Assembly: GCA_963922205.1 (NCBI GenBank) | Contig: CAWUHX010000031.1 | Coordinates: forward strand, 1,054,001-1,118,000 | DNA: 64,000 nt | From: Romanomermis culicivorax | Lineage: Eukaryota > Nematoda > Enoplea > Mermithida > Mermithidae | Direction of reading: 5' to 3' | Shown here: in pieces, positions 1 through 12,000 of the stretch | Layout of the letters: each line of letters begins with the position of its first letter | Position numbering within the stretch: the stretch's first letter is position 1 | Made by a program: the position numbers and the translations under genes | The notes under the pieces: generated by a model | Databases searched by the model: none | What the model was told of the DNA's origin: nothing | What the model saw: only the letters and a program-made list of their open reading frames with translations

Positions 1-1
1 C

Positions 2-762
2 CAAAAATCATGTGAAATCTGTTTCCGTAATAATCACAGTACATGTGATTGTAAAAGCCGATGCATCCACTGCTCCCAAACAGGACATAAATCAGATAAC
101 TGCCTTTCAAAACCCTACTCCAATTTTCAATGTTTCATATGCAAGCAGAGAGGTCATACAAGTAGGTACTGTCCACATAAACAAAGTCGTAATATTCAAA
201 ATTGCATTGAGTACAGGCAACCCCAACCCCTCATGGACATTGATGACCCCGCAATTTACTCAACATTACCCGCCATAACTAACCGCCCTCAGACTACTTT
301 AGGAACAATTATGCCCACTACCCACCACTGTAGTGACGAATACGTCCTTGACCTGGACTTACCCGATTGGTGCGCCATGTCACCACCCCCCATGCCTGAA
401 GCCCCAAAAATCGAAAAATCGCCGCCCACCATCCCCGTAGGCTACAAGATCCCCCGCAAGCAAGACACCAAGCCGCCCAACGCCCCCGAAACCCCATTGA
501 AAGCAGGCCACAACTTGTTCTCCCTTTTCCACGGCCTGACCCCCGAACCATACCAATTCTGCCCCCGCCAAACACTATTACCAACCCCCACAAGTAAGCA
601 AATCCAAACCCCATCCCATGACTCAAATTCCCAACTTTTACAGAATGTTCAGATTGCAAACCAGCCACCCCCTCAACCCAAAACAGAACAACACCAAAAG
701 CCGCCACGCCAAACCGGCCAGAAGGAAAATATACAGTACCCCGCCGCCTCCACTAAAACATT
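2..762 (+). pseudogene. Gag C-terminus: three zinc knuckles and proline-rich linker
   Basis: Read from base 2, this frame is open from the window edge to the stop at 1082-1084. Three perfect CX2CX4HX4C knuckles follow each other closely (about 14-55, 59-100 and 122-163); such arrays bind and package genomic RNA in retroviral Gag. After them come about 190 residues rich in Pro, Gln and Lys without a recognised domain, and the same frame then runs directly into a signal-peptide-like segment of the envelope-like protein. The capsid and matrix parts are off the window. No start codon is claimed, since the real start is upstream. It is classed as a pseudogene because the downstream frame is broken and the element is degenerate, though this stretch itself is undamaged. 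Confidence 0.85.
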
Positions 763-2657
763 CTATTGGCTGATGTTTTGTATTTTTCTTTGTATAATAA
801 TCCCCACATCGTGTAGTCCCCAATTTCAGATGTGTGGAACTTCATTGAGCGGTCACTCACTCAGCATACCAAAACTTGTATCATGCATGCCCCCTTCCAC
901 AGTAGACAAACCCTTACAGACATTGGGAAAAATCTATATCCCCTCCACTAAACCTCACATAACAGACACATACAAATGCAGTGTTCGCAAACACAAATTT
1001 TGTACTAATACAGGATTTTTTTGGCTCAAAAGGTATTGTCTTCGACCAAACCGAAATGCAAAATCTAACCCCGCATGTTTGTAAGGCAATCGTTATAGAC
1101 AAAAAACACAACAGGCAAAAATTATATGAAACCCAACCAGGATTTTGGTCAACAAATAACTCCCTCAGCGTAGAATATACATGGTGTTGTACAGACCATT
1201 GTACCTCGGTCACTAACGTCATCATAGAAATAGGACAAATAGCATCTTGGAATGGAAAATCTATGACAGGTACATTAGGTGACCTGGGGTCATGCAAACC
1301 GACATCAAGTCATTGTGTCACAGCTGACGGATCCATTATCTGGAATGAAACAGCATTTGAAAACTTATGCCCTTTCGAATACAAAAATACACATCCCATC
1401 AAACTCACGCAAACCCACATGATAATAGAAGAGCTACAAGGTGCATTCTCGGTTAAAAACACACTCTTTTCGAACCCCAATTGCCCAGAAATCCAAGACA
1501 GCATTCTAACCGAACAAGGCATTATTGTACAATTAGACAAAAGCACCCCACATCGCAATGCATTTTTAACCCCAAAAACCAACGAAACTCATACTACACT
1601 ATACGATTTTGATGATTTTGAACCCATTAATGTGAAACTAAACTATTTAACAGACAAAATCCAGGAATTTGAAATTCAAAATTTCAAAAACGTATGGAGT
1701 GAATTATGCAGACAGGCACAGGATCACCTTGATCTCGTATGGCAAATTTTGCGCCTTGATGCAACCCTTGGGGGGCGTGCATTCCTACAGCGAACCGACA
1801 TCATAGCAGAATTCACAGGAGAAGCCCTCACAGTCTGGCCCTGCAAGCAGGTAAATGCGTCTAAAATCTTCTACAACCATAAAATCAACCAAACATGCTA
1901 CAAACTTTTGCCCATTCTGGTAGGAACCGAACTTATGTTTTCGAATCCAGGAGGCAACGATTTGACCCCTTTCTCACAAACCATTGACTGCCATCACGTG
2001 CATGTAGCCCTCTACAAACAGAATAATACATGGGTCAGTGAAACAGGATCACCGCATGTCACAAATTTACCTTTAGAAATCGTCTGGAACCAAAATTTCT
2101 CCTTTTTCCATTTTAATACACCCACCATTTTCCATGATCAACTTGCAACTATTTCAACCAACCTACTCTTTTTGAAACAATACATTTACAAAACTCACAC
2201 ACTCGAAAATGTTGTTAAAAAACTCATCAATTACACTGCCCAAATGTCTCTCAATTCCGATACAGTTTACAACATGATCTCAGGCACTGGCCAAGCACTT
2301 GGAAATACCCTCTCTGGCGCCGGTCAAGGCATAGAACATGTAATAACCGGTACCACCCAAAGTCTCACGGACGGATTAAACAATTTACTCAAAGGACCCC
2401 TGCAAATCATTATCAATCTAGCCATTATTACTGTAGTTATTGCAGGCATCTTTTATTCTTTTCTCGTTCTCCAGAAATATTTCCCCTCTCCCAAGCATCA
2501 TGCCACAAACGAACATGTGTATGAAATACCATCAAACAACAGACATTTACATGAGACCATTCCCCCATCATTCGGCCATGCTCTCTTAGAATTAGCTAAT
2601 CGTCGTGGGGCACAAACGCAGCAGAAATATGTCCTTGTCCATATTGATACCCCCTGA
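763..2657 (+). pseudogene. Envelope-like membrane glycoprotein, frameshifted
   Basis: A hydrophobic signal-like segment at about 763-822 is followed by a Cys-rich ectodomain with many N-x-S/T sites, a Trp-Cys-Cys motif near 1180-1190, a Gly/Ser-rich stretch (about 2275-2390), one strong transmembrane helix (about 2397-2475) and a polar tail of about 55 residues ending at TGA 2655-2657. This is the layout of a type I viral fusion or envelope protein. The first part lies in the frame of Gag (stop 1082-1084) and the rest in the next frame (open from 963). The frames cross near a run of seven T at 1016-1022, the likeliest place for the indel. No furin-type site or family-specific signature was recognised, so the viral source (phlebovirus-, baculovirus- or rhabdo/chuvirus-like) is undecided. 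Confidence 0.7.
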
Positions 2658-5551
2658 ACTCCTGCAATTGAACTTATTAATCAAATTCACCAATCTGGAT
2701 CAAACAAGCCACCCCAAAATGTACCTGAGAAGCATACCCCTCATATTCCAATCACACTTAACTGCAAATTAATCACAAAAGGTATGATTGATACTTGTGC
2801 AGTCTACTCACTCATTGATTCACGGATCGCTCAAATTTTGCAGTTAGACATGAAACCCCCGCTAGTCCAAGCAAAAGCAGCAAATAATCCCCCAATTCAC
2901 TTTGTAGGGACCACTTTTGTCACAGTGACAGCCCAAACGATACAGCAAACAATAATGGTCCATGTCCAAAAAGATTGCACAGCAGACATCCTTCTAGGAA
3001 AAAACTTTCTCAGTCGATTTTCGGAATATTGTATCAACAATCAAAAATCTCAGCTCAAATTTGGCAACGTTATACTACCCTGCAATTGCCTAGAATATAG
3101 CCCTCTTTCGACTGGTGGTGGAACCTATCTAGACGAAAAATTAGAATTACCACCCCGTACAGTCACCAAATTTACTGTCCCCTTGCCCAAATCGTACCTA
3201 CAAGTTAAACAGCTTGAATTTACTCCGAAACCCAAGCAGAATCCCAAAGTCCATTTCGCAGCTTGTGTCTCTGAAAATCAAAACAGTCGCATACGCATAT
3301 CAGTCTTAAACACACAGGACACAGCCCAAACTCTTTACCCTGGAACATGCATTGGTACAGTCTCATGTTACATCCCAAAACAAAATGCTTCCGCTAAAGT
3401 AACCCCCTCCACGCAAAACCAGCCCAACCATTTTGATACATTCACATGGTTAAAAGAAAATGTTAATTTAACCTCCAGTGACCTCACAGAAACCGAGAAA
3501 ACGCAACTCCTACGCACCCTATCAAAGTATCCCACATTATATGCTCAATCCAAAATGGACGTAGGTAGAACCACCCTTGTTTCACATACAATTGACACCA
3601 ATGGCTCCCAACCTGTACGCACGCACCTTTATCGGACTTCCCCAAAAGAAAAGCAAATCATACAAGCAGAAGTTGAGCAACTCTCAACAGCAGGTGTCAT
3701 CAGCCAAAGCAATTCTCCATGGTGTACCGACACAGTTTTAGTCCCCAAAAAAGATGGAGGCCATCGTTTATGCATTGATTTTAGAGGTCTCAATAAAGTA
3801 ACCAAAAAAGATACCTACCCCTTGCCCCGTATAGACGAAATTCTAGACACCCTGCATCGAATGAAATATTTTATGTCCCGCAATCAATCCAATGCATATT
3901 ATTCCATTCCCATAGCACAAGCAGACAGAGAAAAAACAGCCTTTAATTGCTCAGCCGGCCAGTATCAATTCAACTACCTCCCCTTTGGTCTCACCAACGC
4001 CCCAGCTACATTCCAAAGGTTAATGGATGTTATCCTTTCGGGACTGCAATGGAACACATGCCTTGAATATCTCGACGATGTTTTGGTATTTGCAGACTCC
4101 CATGCCCAAATGCTGGAACATTTAGCCACTATTCTCGCCCGATTCTCACAAGCAGGCCTTAAACTAAACATACAAAAATGCAAATTGATTTCTCAGCAAG
4201 GCATTTCACCAGATCCCCATAAGGTACAGGCCATTTATGACATACCCACCCCCAAAAGCTCAAAAGAAGTTAAGTCATTCCTTGGCCTACCTTCTTATTA
4301 TCGTAGATTCATTCCGAACTGCTCCCAAATATCTAGCCCCCTAACAGCACTACTCAAAAAGAATTAGGAATTTTCCTGGGGCCCCGAACAGCAAAAGGCA
4401 TTCACCAAGCTAAAAGAGTTACTCATTCATGCCCCAATACTGCAGCATCCCGACTTCACAAAACCATTTATTCTGCAAACTGACAGCTCAAAACTCGGAA
4501 TCGGCGCCGTACTCAGTCAGCTAGATAGTAAAGGTCAGGATCGCCCCATTGCTTTTGGGAGCCGCACACTAAAACCCGCAGAACGCAACTACCTGATAAC
4601 TGAGTTGGAAACCCTCGCAGTAGTTGAGTTTGTCAAGTATTTCCGCCCCTGCCTTTTTCAGCAACATGTTATTGTACACACTGATCATACAGCAGTCCAG
4701 GCAGTCTTACAGAAAGAAAACCCGTCCCCTCGCATTGCCCGTTGAGGATTAGCCCTCTCTGGTATTCAGCTAGACATTCGACCTAAGAAAGGCACTGCTA
4801 ACCGCAACACAGATGCTGTTTCTCGATTCCCCTCACAGACAGCAAAGCAATCCTTTGATATTGAGCAATTAGAAACCCGCCCGGAAATATCCACTATCAA
4901 TTTGGTTTTGGAAGCTGGAGCAACTGAACAAGAAGAGCAACAGAAAAATTTTGCCGAACTCCAACGCACTGATCCAACTGTTAAAAGCATTTTAGCAAAA
5001 ATCGCCCAAAAACACCCCTTTACTCCGATCAAATTGGCAGTGCATCAAAACATCCTCTTTCGTATAGTCGACAAACAGGCAAAACTATACATTCCCAAGT
5101 CGCAAGTCCAGCATCTCATCGCCTCACATCATGACAGCAAATTCACAGGTCATTTTGCTGTCAGGAAAACTTTACACTTGCTCAGACAAAAATATTTTTG
5201 GCCCCAAATGAGCCGTGATATCAAACGTTACTGCAAAACTTGCCACCCATGTCAGACACAGAAAGCCCTCCGGCACAAAATACATGCAAATCTGGTACCA
5301 ATTCAGCCGACTGGCCCATTTGATAGAGTCAGTGTTGATTGCATGGGGCCGTTACCCCTCACTGAAGACGGCAACCTATTCATTGTCGTTTTCATCGACT
5401 ATTTCACAAAGTATGTAGAAGCATTTCCATCCCCTGACATTACTGCAGCCACTATTGCCAAGTTATTCGTAACCAAAATTGTTTGCCGTCATGGGTCCCC
5501 AAAAATCAGCCATTGTGATCATGGCTCCGATTTCATATCCGATCTCTTCTC
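2658..5551 (+). pseudogene. Degenerate Pol (protease-RT-RNase H-integrase)
   Basis: The frame is the same as the preceding envelope frame and is separated from it by a single TGA (2655-2657). The protease motif at 2790-2801 reads D-T-C-A instead of D-T-G-A. The RT core runs about 3640-4300 with the YLDD box intact at 4068-4079, but the first catalytic Asp (codon 3882-3884) is Asn. A TAG at 4365-4367 interrupts the RT/RNase H junction and a TGA at 4743-4745 replaces a conserved Trp. The RNase H T-D-S motif is at about 4480-4488. Integrase has its HHCC finger (about 5130-5260) and the first two catalytic Asp, but coding similarity ends near 5551, before the catalytic Glu. By domain order and motifs it is Ty3/gypsy. 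Incapable of encoding an active Pol. Confidence 0.9.
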
Positions 5552-6930
5552 ACGGGCCCAGAGCTCGGGGGAAACTCCTTTCTTTGGTTTTATGTGTAAT
5601 AACTGACCTCAAATTAGTATTCTCTGTATTTTTCCGAGTCGAACGAAGTAAAAAACTCGGTCTAAAGTCGAAAAATGACCGATTTAGCTACTTTACACCA
5701 CAAAGTGTAATTTTGCGTTGTGGTTTTCACACTAAAAAAATTTTAAGCATCGTATTCATCTCCTCCTCGTTTTTCCCATTCGAATGATATACAACACGGC
5801 CGGATTCGATTCATATTGAGCGATTTCGATTTTTTTGACGTCAGCAATTCTTACTGTAGCAATACGCAATGATAAATGCAAGACTTCACACTCCTATAAC
5901 TCCATGAGTTTTTGTGCTTGTGAAACTTATATATTCTGATAGATCGTAGTCTAGGCTTTTAAAAACAATCCTTAAATTGTCTCAAAAAATGAAGTGTAAA
6001 GAAAACGTAATGCCTAAAAATCGTCATTTCCAAAACTTTGGATTACTGTAGCTCCCAAACCGAGATTTCATTCGACATGAGACAGGTGTCAAAAGTCTTG
6101 TATTTCGATGCTCTACAACATATCAAAAAACAAAAAAATTTGTGTGTAAATCCTAAGAGATATTACACCACATGTTGAGCGATTTACACTGTGTTTACAC
6201 TGAATATTCAACTTTACACCACAAATAAAGTATCGATGAACTCGCCCCATCGAGTTGCATAAGATGCTAAAAGAATTTTGAAGCTAACATCAACAGTAAA
6301 AAAAATACAGCGTGGTGTAAACTGAGCCGAATCGAATTTTTCGATTTTTTGCCGTTTTGACCCTTTTAAGTCGGTTTTCAGTCTTTGTCGGTGTAATATT
6401 TCTTGATCAGCGTAAAAAACTACGTCGAATGGTATATTCCAATTGAACCTATCGCTAAAAAAACTTTTGACGTCTGCAAGATTTTGTTTTTTCGCTTTAA
6501 ATCGACGAATTTTGAGTTTACACCCGATTTTTTTACATCAATCGAAAGCTGGCAACATGGTCGACCTAATGTACATACTTATTTTTTAGATTAGAGCAAT
6601 TCTCGAGTAGCTACGGACGTTCCAAAATCACTTTACACTTTTTTTGAAGCGTGCCCCCGGATTTGATTACACCATTTTATAGGGCTTACTTGGGTACATC
6701 TTTACCCAAAGTATCATCAAAAAAGCTTCGGCGCGTCTGTGGTAGATTTGGGCCCAAAGTGAAAGTGTAAAGAAAAGTGTAAACTGAGTGTAAATTTGAG
6801 ACGGCCAAAAGTTGCCCCACATTTTGACTATTATTTTGATATATTATGTTACTATAGAAAAATCAAGTTTTTCCCTCTGATAATTGAGGTTTTAGGTGTT
6901 TAAACTGGGATTGTAAACTAACCGTAAGGT
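5552..6930. other. Non-coding segment interrupting integrase
   Basis: Pol similarity stops abruptly at about 5551, while the polypurine tract and LTR of the same element follow at 7093. The intervening DNA has no convincing frame. It is AT-rich with repeated GTGTAA/TTACAC words (for example near 5690, 6185, 6230, 6310, 6770 and 6790). It is either an insertion or a replacement of the 3' end of pol. No terminal repeats or target duplication were found; both borders are estimates, the right one particularly so. Confidence 0.45.
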
Positions 6931-7092
6931 GTACCAATGTACCCCAATGTTACACTTAAACACCCCCATAAGAATATCACATTTACCATACACGTAAAGG
7001 AGACAACCCCTTTCTACCCTCGGAAAGCAACTATCGAATCTACCCCCACACCACCTCACCCTCGAAAGCCTTGAACGAGGACGTTCAACTCC

Positions 7093-7105
7093 GGAAGGAG
7101 GGAAA
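7093..7105 (+). promoter_or_regulatory. Polypurine tract of the left LTR element
   Basis: A 13-base all-purine run (GGAAGGAGGGAAA) directly abuts the TG that opens the LTR. Such tracts prime plus-strand synthesis in LTR elements. Its position fixes the strand of the element as +. Confidence 0.8.
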
Positions 7106-8003
7106 TGTAACGTACCTGCTAAAGCAGTACTGTAAATATATAGCATACTGTATGTGATAAACATTTATTAAATATTATTCATTTTCGTATTCTATCGTCT
7201 CAAGGGTGTCTGGGATTCACACCCAAACATTCCTACAAAATTACGTGAAGTACTTTATTTTGATCCGTTCACACCTCGGTAGCCCAATTAAGATGCCCCA
7301 ATTAATTTGCACAAACGGCAGCTGGTCCCATAGAACCTACACTAAACTACACATTCCACAGCTACCTTAATCCCCCGTAAAAATTGTAAACAACACCTGC
7401 CCACAATAAAATATGTAGGAGCCCCGCCAGACAGTAGTCTCAAGTGTGACGGTAGCAGCGGCCCCACAAAACATGTGTATACAGAGAAACTGATACAGGA
7501 AGCATGCACAGAAGCACAGAGGTGTGGCCAAGCCCACCCTAGAAAGCAAGCGAAGCACGAAAAGCATACAGTATCAGGAAAGCATTAGAAAGGCGTAAGT
7601 AAGAAAGCATAAAAAGCATAGCAGGAAGCGACGATTGGCGGAAGAAGATGGACAGAAGCACGACCTCCCGGGACGCCCAGGGAGTGGCCAAAAACGTCGT
7701 ATAAAAGAAGAAGCAAAGCGTGATTTTATTATCATTGTAATTTTTCAATTTTCGACTTCCGCGCCCCGTATTTGCAAGCGTTTTTATACTGAGAGCGAGT
7801 CTCGTTTTTATTTGGAAGCAATTAAGCTGTGTGTACTCACCGCGTTTATCGTTTATCATTGTCGTATTGACGTCTCAAGCAGCCGTCGATCATTGTAGCC
7901 GTATTGCCCCGTAATAACGCCCGCGCGCCGTTCTGTTATAGCCGTTCCCGCCATAACGCCGTTGGTTAAAGTAAAGTGCTTCACACAAAATCTGGTCGTT
8001 ACA
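7106..8003 (+). repeat. 3' LTR (898 bp) of the left element
   Basis: It begins TGTAACG and ends CGTTACA, a perfect 7-bp inverted terminal repeat of TG...CA type, and is preceded immediately by a polypurine tract. A TATA box (TATAAAAG) lies at 7700-7707 and an AATAAA at about 7404. The partner LTR is outside the window, so the ends rest on the inverted termini and the PPT only. Confidence 0.8.
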
Positions 8004-9020
8004 CTATGCACTCAGGAATTTTCCTAGTGAAGTTTCTCAGAGGTATTTTTAATGACATTTTCAGAAATAGATTACCAGGTGGATTGGAAATATGTATTGT
8101 TCAATTTTATAAAATGTTTGTAAATTGAAAAGGGACAAAAAATGAACCGCCCTCAAAGTCGTTTAGACAAACCGTTTACTATAGAATTTTTGGCGTAAAA
8201 AAATCGTCAGGATCAGTTGAGCAGACTCTATGAATATTAGAAATATAAAATGATACTTGCTATTCCCTTTTTTATTTTCAAGCATTTCCAGAAAAAGAGG
8301 CAAAAGGTTCTTGTGATTACAAAATTTACAATTGAGATATGAGTGTGGAAAATTATTAATATGCAAAGTAGGTGTAAACACGTTTCCACGGCCTGAAATT
8401 GTCTTAGCAATAAGTCAAGTGCAATTAGCAGTTCCAAAAACGATAAAAAACAACAGTGCTTGCAAATTTTTCGCGAAAGTTTTCATTCAGCGAGCAAAAT
8501 CCGAAAGTAAAGAGCGGTACCTCGCGGTGAAGTATGACAGGGCTTTTACACAAAAAGTAGCCGCAACAAAGCGGTCGCGCCTAACCACAAACCCGTTGTT
8601 TTTCAAAAAATTGATTTATCCATTCGTAGTGCGAAGATCAAGGATCTTTTCATTACAGTTTGAACAAAACATGAAAACAGAAGTTGCATTAAAATTGGAA
8701 AAATAGTACGAAGTAACGAAAAATACGGAAAGAAAAAATATGCATAAAAATTCGGTATCTGAATAGAGTATACTTCTTTTCTGATATGTCATCAAAACCT
8801 ATTACTGGGTGATGTGTTCGAAAAATGTATCAACTAACAGGTTTGTGTTGCTGGAATAGTAAGTCAATAGAGAACGAAAGTTACTGTATAAAATCTGTCA
8901 CTATGATGAATTTGTTCATTATCATTTATCATCCCTATGAACTTATATTGAAATTTTTAACTTGTAAATTGTTATCAATTTTATTCTGTGTTACTAATTT
9001 TACAAGCCGCGATTGAAAGA
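8004..9020. other. Spacer between LTR and UBL7-like gene
   Basis: AT-rich DNA that presumably holds the promoter and 5' UTR of the UBL7-like gene. A 124-codon open frame at 8332-8706 matches nothing recognised and has no splice or start context favouring it. No promoter element could be called. Confidence 0.4.
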
Positions 9021-12000
9021 ATGGTGTTGGTAAAGCTTTTTAACACTTTGAGAAGTAGAGAAAGTTTCAGTGTTCCTTCGGATACGACGATGGACTATAT
9101 TAAAAAGTGTGCCGCTGAAAAGTTCGACTCACAATCCTCCGGGGTCGAGTTTAGTAAGCTATGAAACGCTCTCTTATAGTTTTATATATATAATTAGTAA
9201 TTTTATGGAGAATTGCGGTGGAATGAATATTAAAGCATCCCGTTAATGAGTCACCATCATCAACACAATCTTCTTGACGATGACATATGGTAAAGTGTGG
9301 GGACTCTGATCAACCGCTCTGACATGCCGTATTATCTTTTAGAATAATTTTTGTTGGGTATATGAGTATATTTGGAAAGATCAATCCTTTTCTAATGAAA
9401 CTGCACTAATATTTTTCTGTTTCGGCTGGATTTATTAGAAAATTTCTACTTTCAAGAACCTCCACTTTGCGATTAGAGTAACCCACACTGTGGGAGACTT
9501 TGATCGCCATAGTAACGTGATATTGAAGATCCATTTTTCGACACTTTTTCGTGATTCCCTAGATAACAAAACAATTTGGTGAGAAACGATCTTGATACGA
9601 CGTTATACAACCACTGATAGCTGACTGATCAAATTGTGAGAGCCAAACAATGATTTTTTCGATGAACAAAAATTTGTTCATGCAACCATTTATATGCGAC
9701 AAACTGTGTTTTTTTTGCCGGAGGCAAATGAAAATTTTTGGGGGCAAACGAAATTGAGGTAGTCATTTGTACAAACGGTTCTTACCCTATTAAGGGAAGA
9801 AAATTTTGGGGATCAGATCATACCTGTAAGACTTCCGACCAGTTGGGGGGGGGGGGTAGAAAAAAAGTCGAAATTTTTCTCAAAAAAGACCAAAAAACAT
9901 ACACTTTCTTGAAAATTTTTTTTAATTTTTTCCAAACTGGGGGGGGGGTTGGATGATGCATGGTTGGCCAAGTTGGGGGGGGGGATCCTCCAACCCCCTC
10001 CCCAAGTACAGGTATGGATCAGATACAGAAAAGACGCGTTTTGGTGCATAATCATTAATACGTATTACCCAGCTCAGTTGCGGCTCTCAGAATGTCTACC
10101 TTCACCTATCATTTAATGTATAATAGTTTTAATCATCCCAAACGTATTATCTCATGTTTTAAGTGGTAATCTTCAATATTTTATCTTGACATTTAATGAA
10201 GATTCACAGTTTTTCCTTGAAACATTTTTTGAGAAAGATCAATACGTCAACTCTCTAAACTTTTTAAAGCGATTATTCCTTTCTTAACGTAAAATCAATT
10301 CAGCACCTTTTTGGAAGTAGTTTTCGGAAATTTCCACACTAACACTCATCTTTTCGGCCGAGTTCATGAGACTTAACGAATAAATTATTGGTTTGAAAAT
10401 TTCTCAAATAAAATTCTAAAAATTATGACTTTTCAATTCATAATTTGAATCTAATTCTTGAAATAAATGTTTGGAAAATTTGTTGTTTGGAAAACAATAG
10501 AAAAAAAATTTTCCGGCACGAAGCGTCGGAAAGATTAACATCTTTTTTTGGCTCTCACTTCTCATATAGAGGACTTGGCCATCGATTTATTATCTAATGC
10601 AAATTCATTATGCTATTGGATAGTTTTCTAGAAAATTTGTTCCACAATGCTTGTAAATTAGACTTGAAACTCGAAAATTTCAATTTTTTGCTCAATTTCA
10701 ATGAATTTTTTTGGTAGTTCTAAATAAAATTTAAAAATTACACTGATTTGGCTACTAGTCTTTGGCCATGACGTAGAGGAACACAGGTTACTCATTTATA
10801 CCTATTTTTGTTATGTACAAATTGTACAAATGAAATATTGGCTGCCGTTTGTATATGTGCAAATGGTTAAAAAAGTACAAAATGTACAGAAAAACCCTGG
10901 CGACAAACATGTGTGTTACTTAGATCAACAACACGAAATAATTAATTAAGATCTTTGGTAATGAGTAGGATCATAGCCTAACATATTTTCCAACAGCCTC
11001 AAAATGGGTGACTTTGATCAACATGCAAATTTTTGGACACGTGATAATAAAAGTTGAAACAGATATAAGGCGTTAAAACAAACATAAAGTGACAGTAAAT
11101 CACTAAATCGACATTTTTCTGTAGTATATATATGCAGATATGTTTTTTTAAATCAAACAGCATTGAAGCTTCGAAATTCAACAAATCTTTCACTGAATGA
11201 GTAGACATTTAAAGAATGATATTATCATGCCTTTGTAACTTTATTTATGTCGATCGAGTGCTTTTAAGGCATAAAAAAACAATGAGATTATCGGAATGAT
11301 AGAAAAAGGATGTATACTAATTTAATCATCTCTTTGAGCAGGACAAATTTGGCAGATGAAATCAGCTTCATCATCTAAATCTTCCGTCAATCAATTTCCA
11401 CAAATCCATCCATCACACTTATCACATTGAGCCCAGTCGGCCTTAACTTCTTGTATTTCAACCACGCAATAAAGCGAATGTGACACTTATTGGCACTCGA
11501 CGCCTTTTTCGTTTTCCCGTTTCTTTCAGCTGATACATGACTTGAGGAGCTGTCAATGACTGACCAAAAGCATGATTGAGCTGCTTGCGTGATCTTTCTC
11601 CTTTGCTGCACAAAATTCTGCAACGATCAAGGTTAGTACTTAGGCCGGTTTCATCCACGTTCAAAATCGATTGAGGATGAATTTTCAAGCCCAAATTCAT
11701 CACGGTACTTTGAAACAAATCGAACTATTGATCGGCAACGTGTTTTGTCAATGCTTTTGCACGAACAGTTGGCAGGTTTTGTGGGATGCTTTCCGATAGG
11801 GAACTATGATGACGTTTCAAGAATTTTCGGAACCATTCTGGTACAACTGTCTCTGATTTTCCGCAAAAATTATAACAAAAATTATAATTTTCCGCAAAAA
11901 TTGTAACCCACTCCGGTCAAAGCAACCCACGAACCCCTAGTTTTACTGCAGCTCTTAGGTGCATTTTTGTGCAGAACCACTATGTTAGCCGTTTTCTCTA

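Larger units (their letters stand above)
1..8003 (+). mobile_element. Decayed Ty3/gypsy-type LTR element, 3' portion
   Basis: The element runs off the left edge of the window. Seen in order are three CCHC zinc knuckles (Gag nucleocapsid), a proline-rich linker, an envelope-like glycoprotein frame, protease, reverse transcriptase, RNase H and integrase, then an interrupting segment, a purine tract and an 898-bp LTR. The Ty3/gypsy assignment rests on the order RT-RNase H-integrase and on the RT motifs. The copy is dead: Gag/Env are shifted by one base, pol has two in-frame stops, the protease and RT active sites are altered, and integrase is cut off before its catalytic Glu. The 5' LTR and most of gag lie outside, so the target duplication cannot be checked. 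Placing Env between Gag and Pol is abnormal for the group. Confidence 0.88.

Noticed and set aside
318-707. Minus-strand 129-codon frame opposite the Gag linker
   Set aside because: It is the shadow of the C-rich Gag frame; its Gly-rich composition is explained by the Pro codons on the other strand.
5479-5787. 102-codon frame spanning the integrase break
   Set aside because: Its first part is out of frame with integrase and the rest lies in the interrupting segment.
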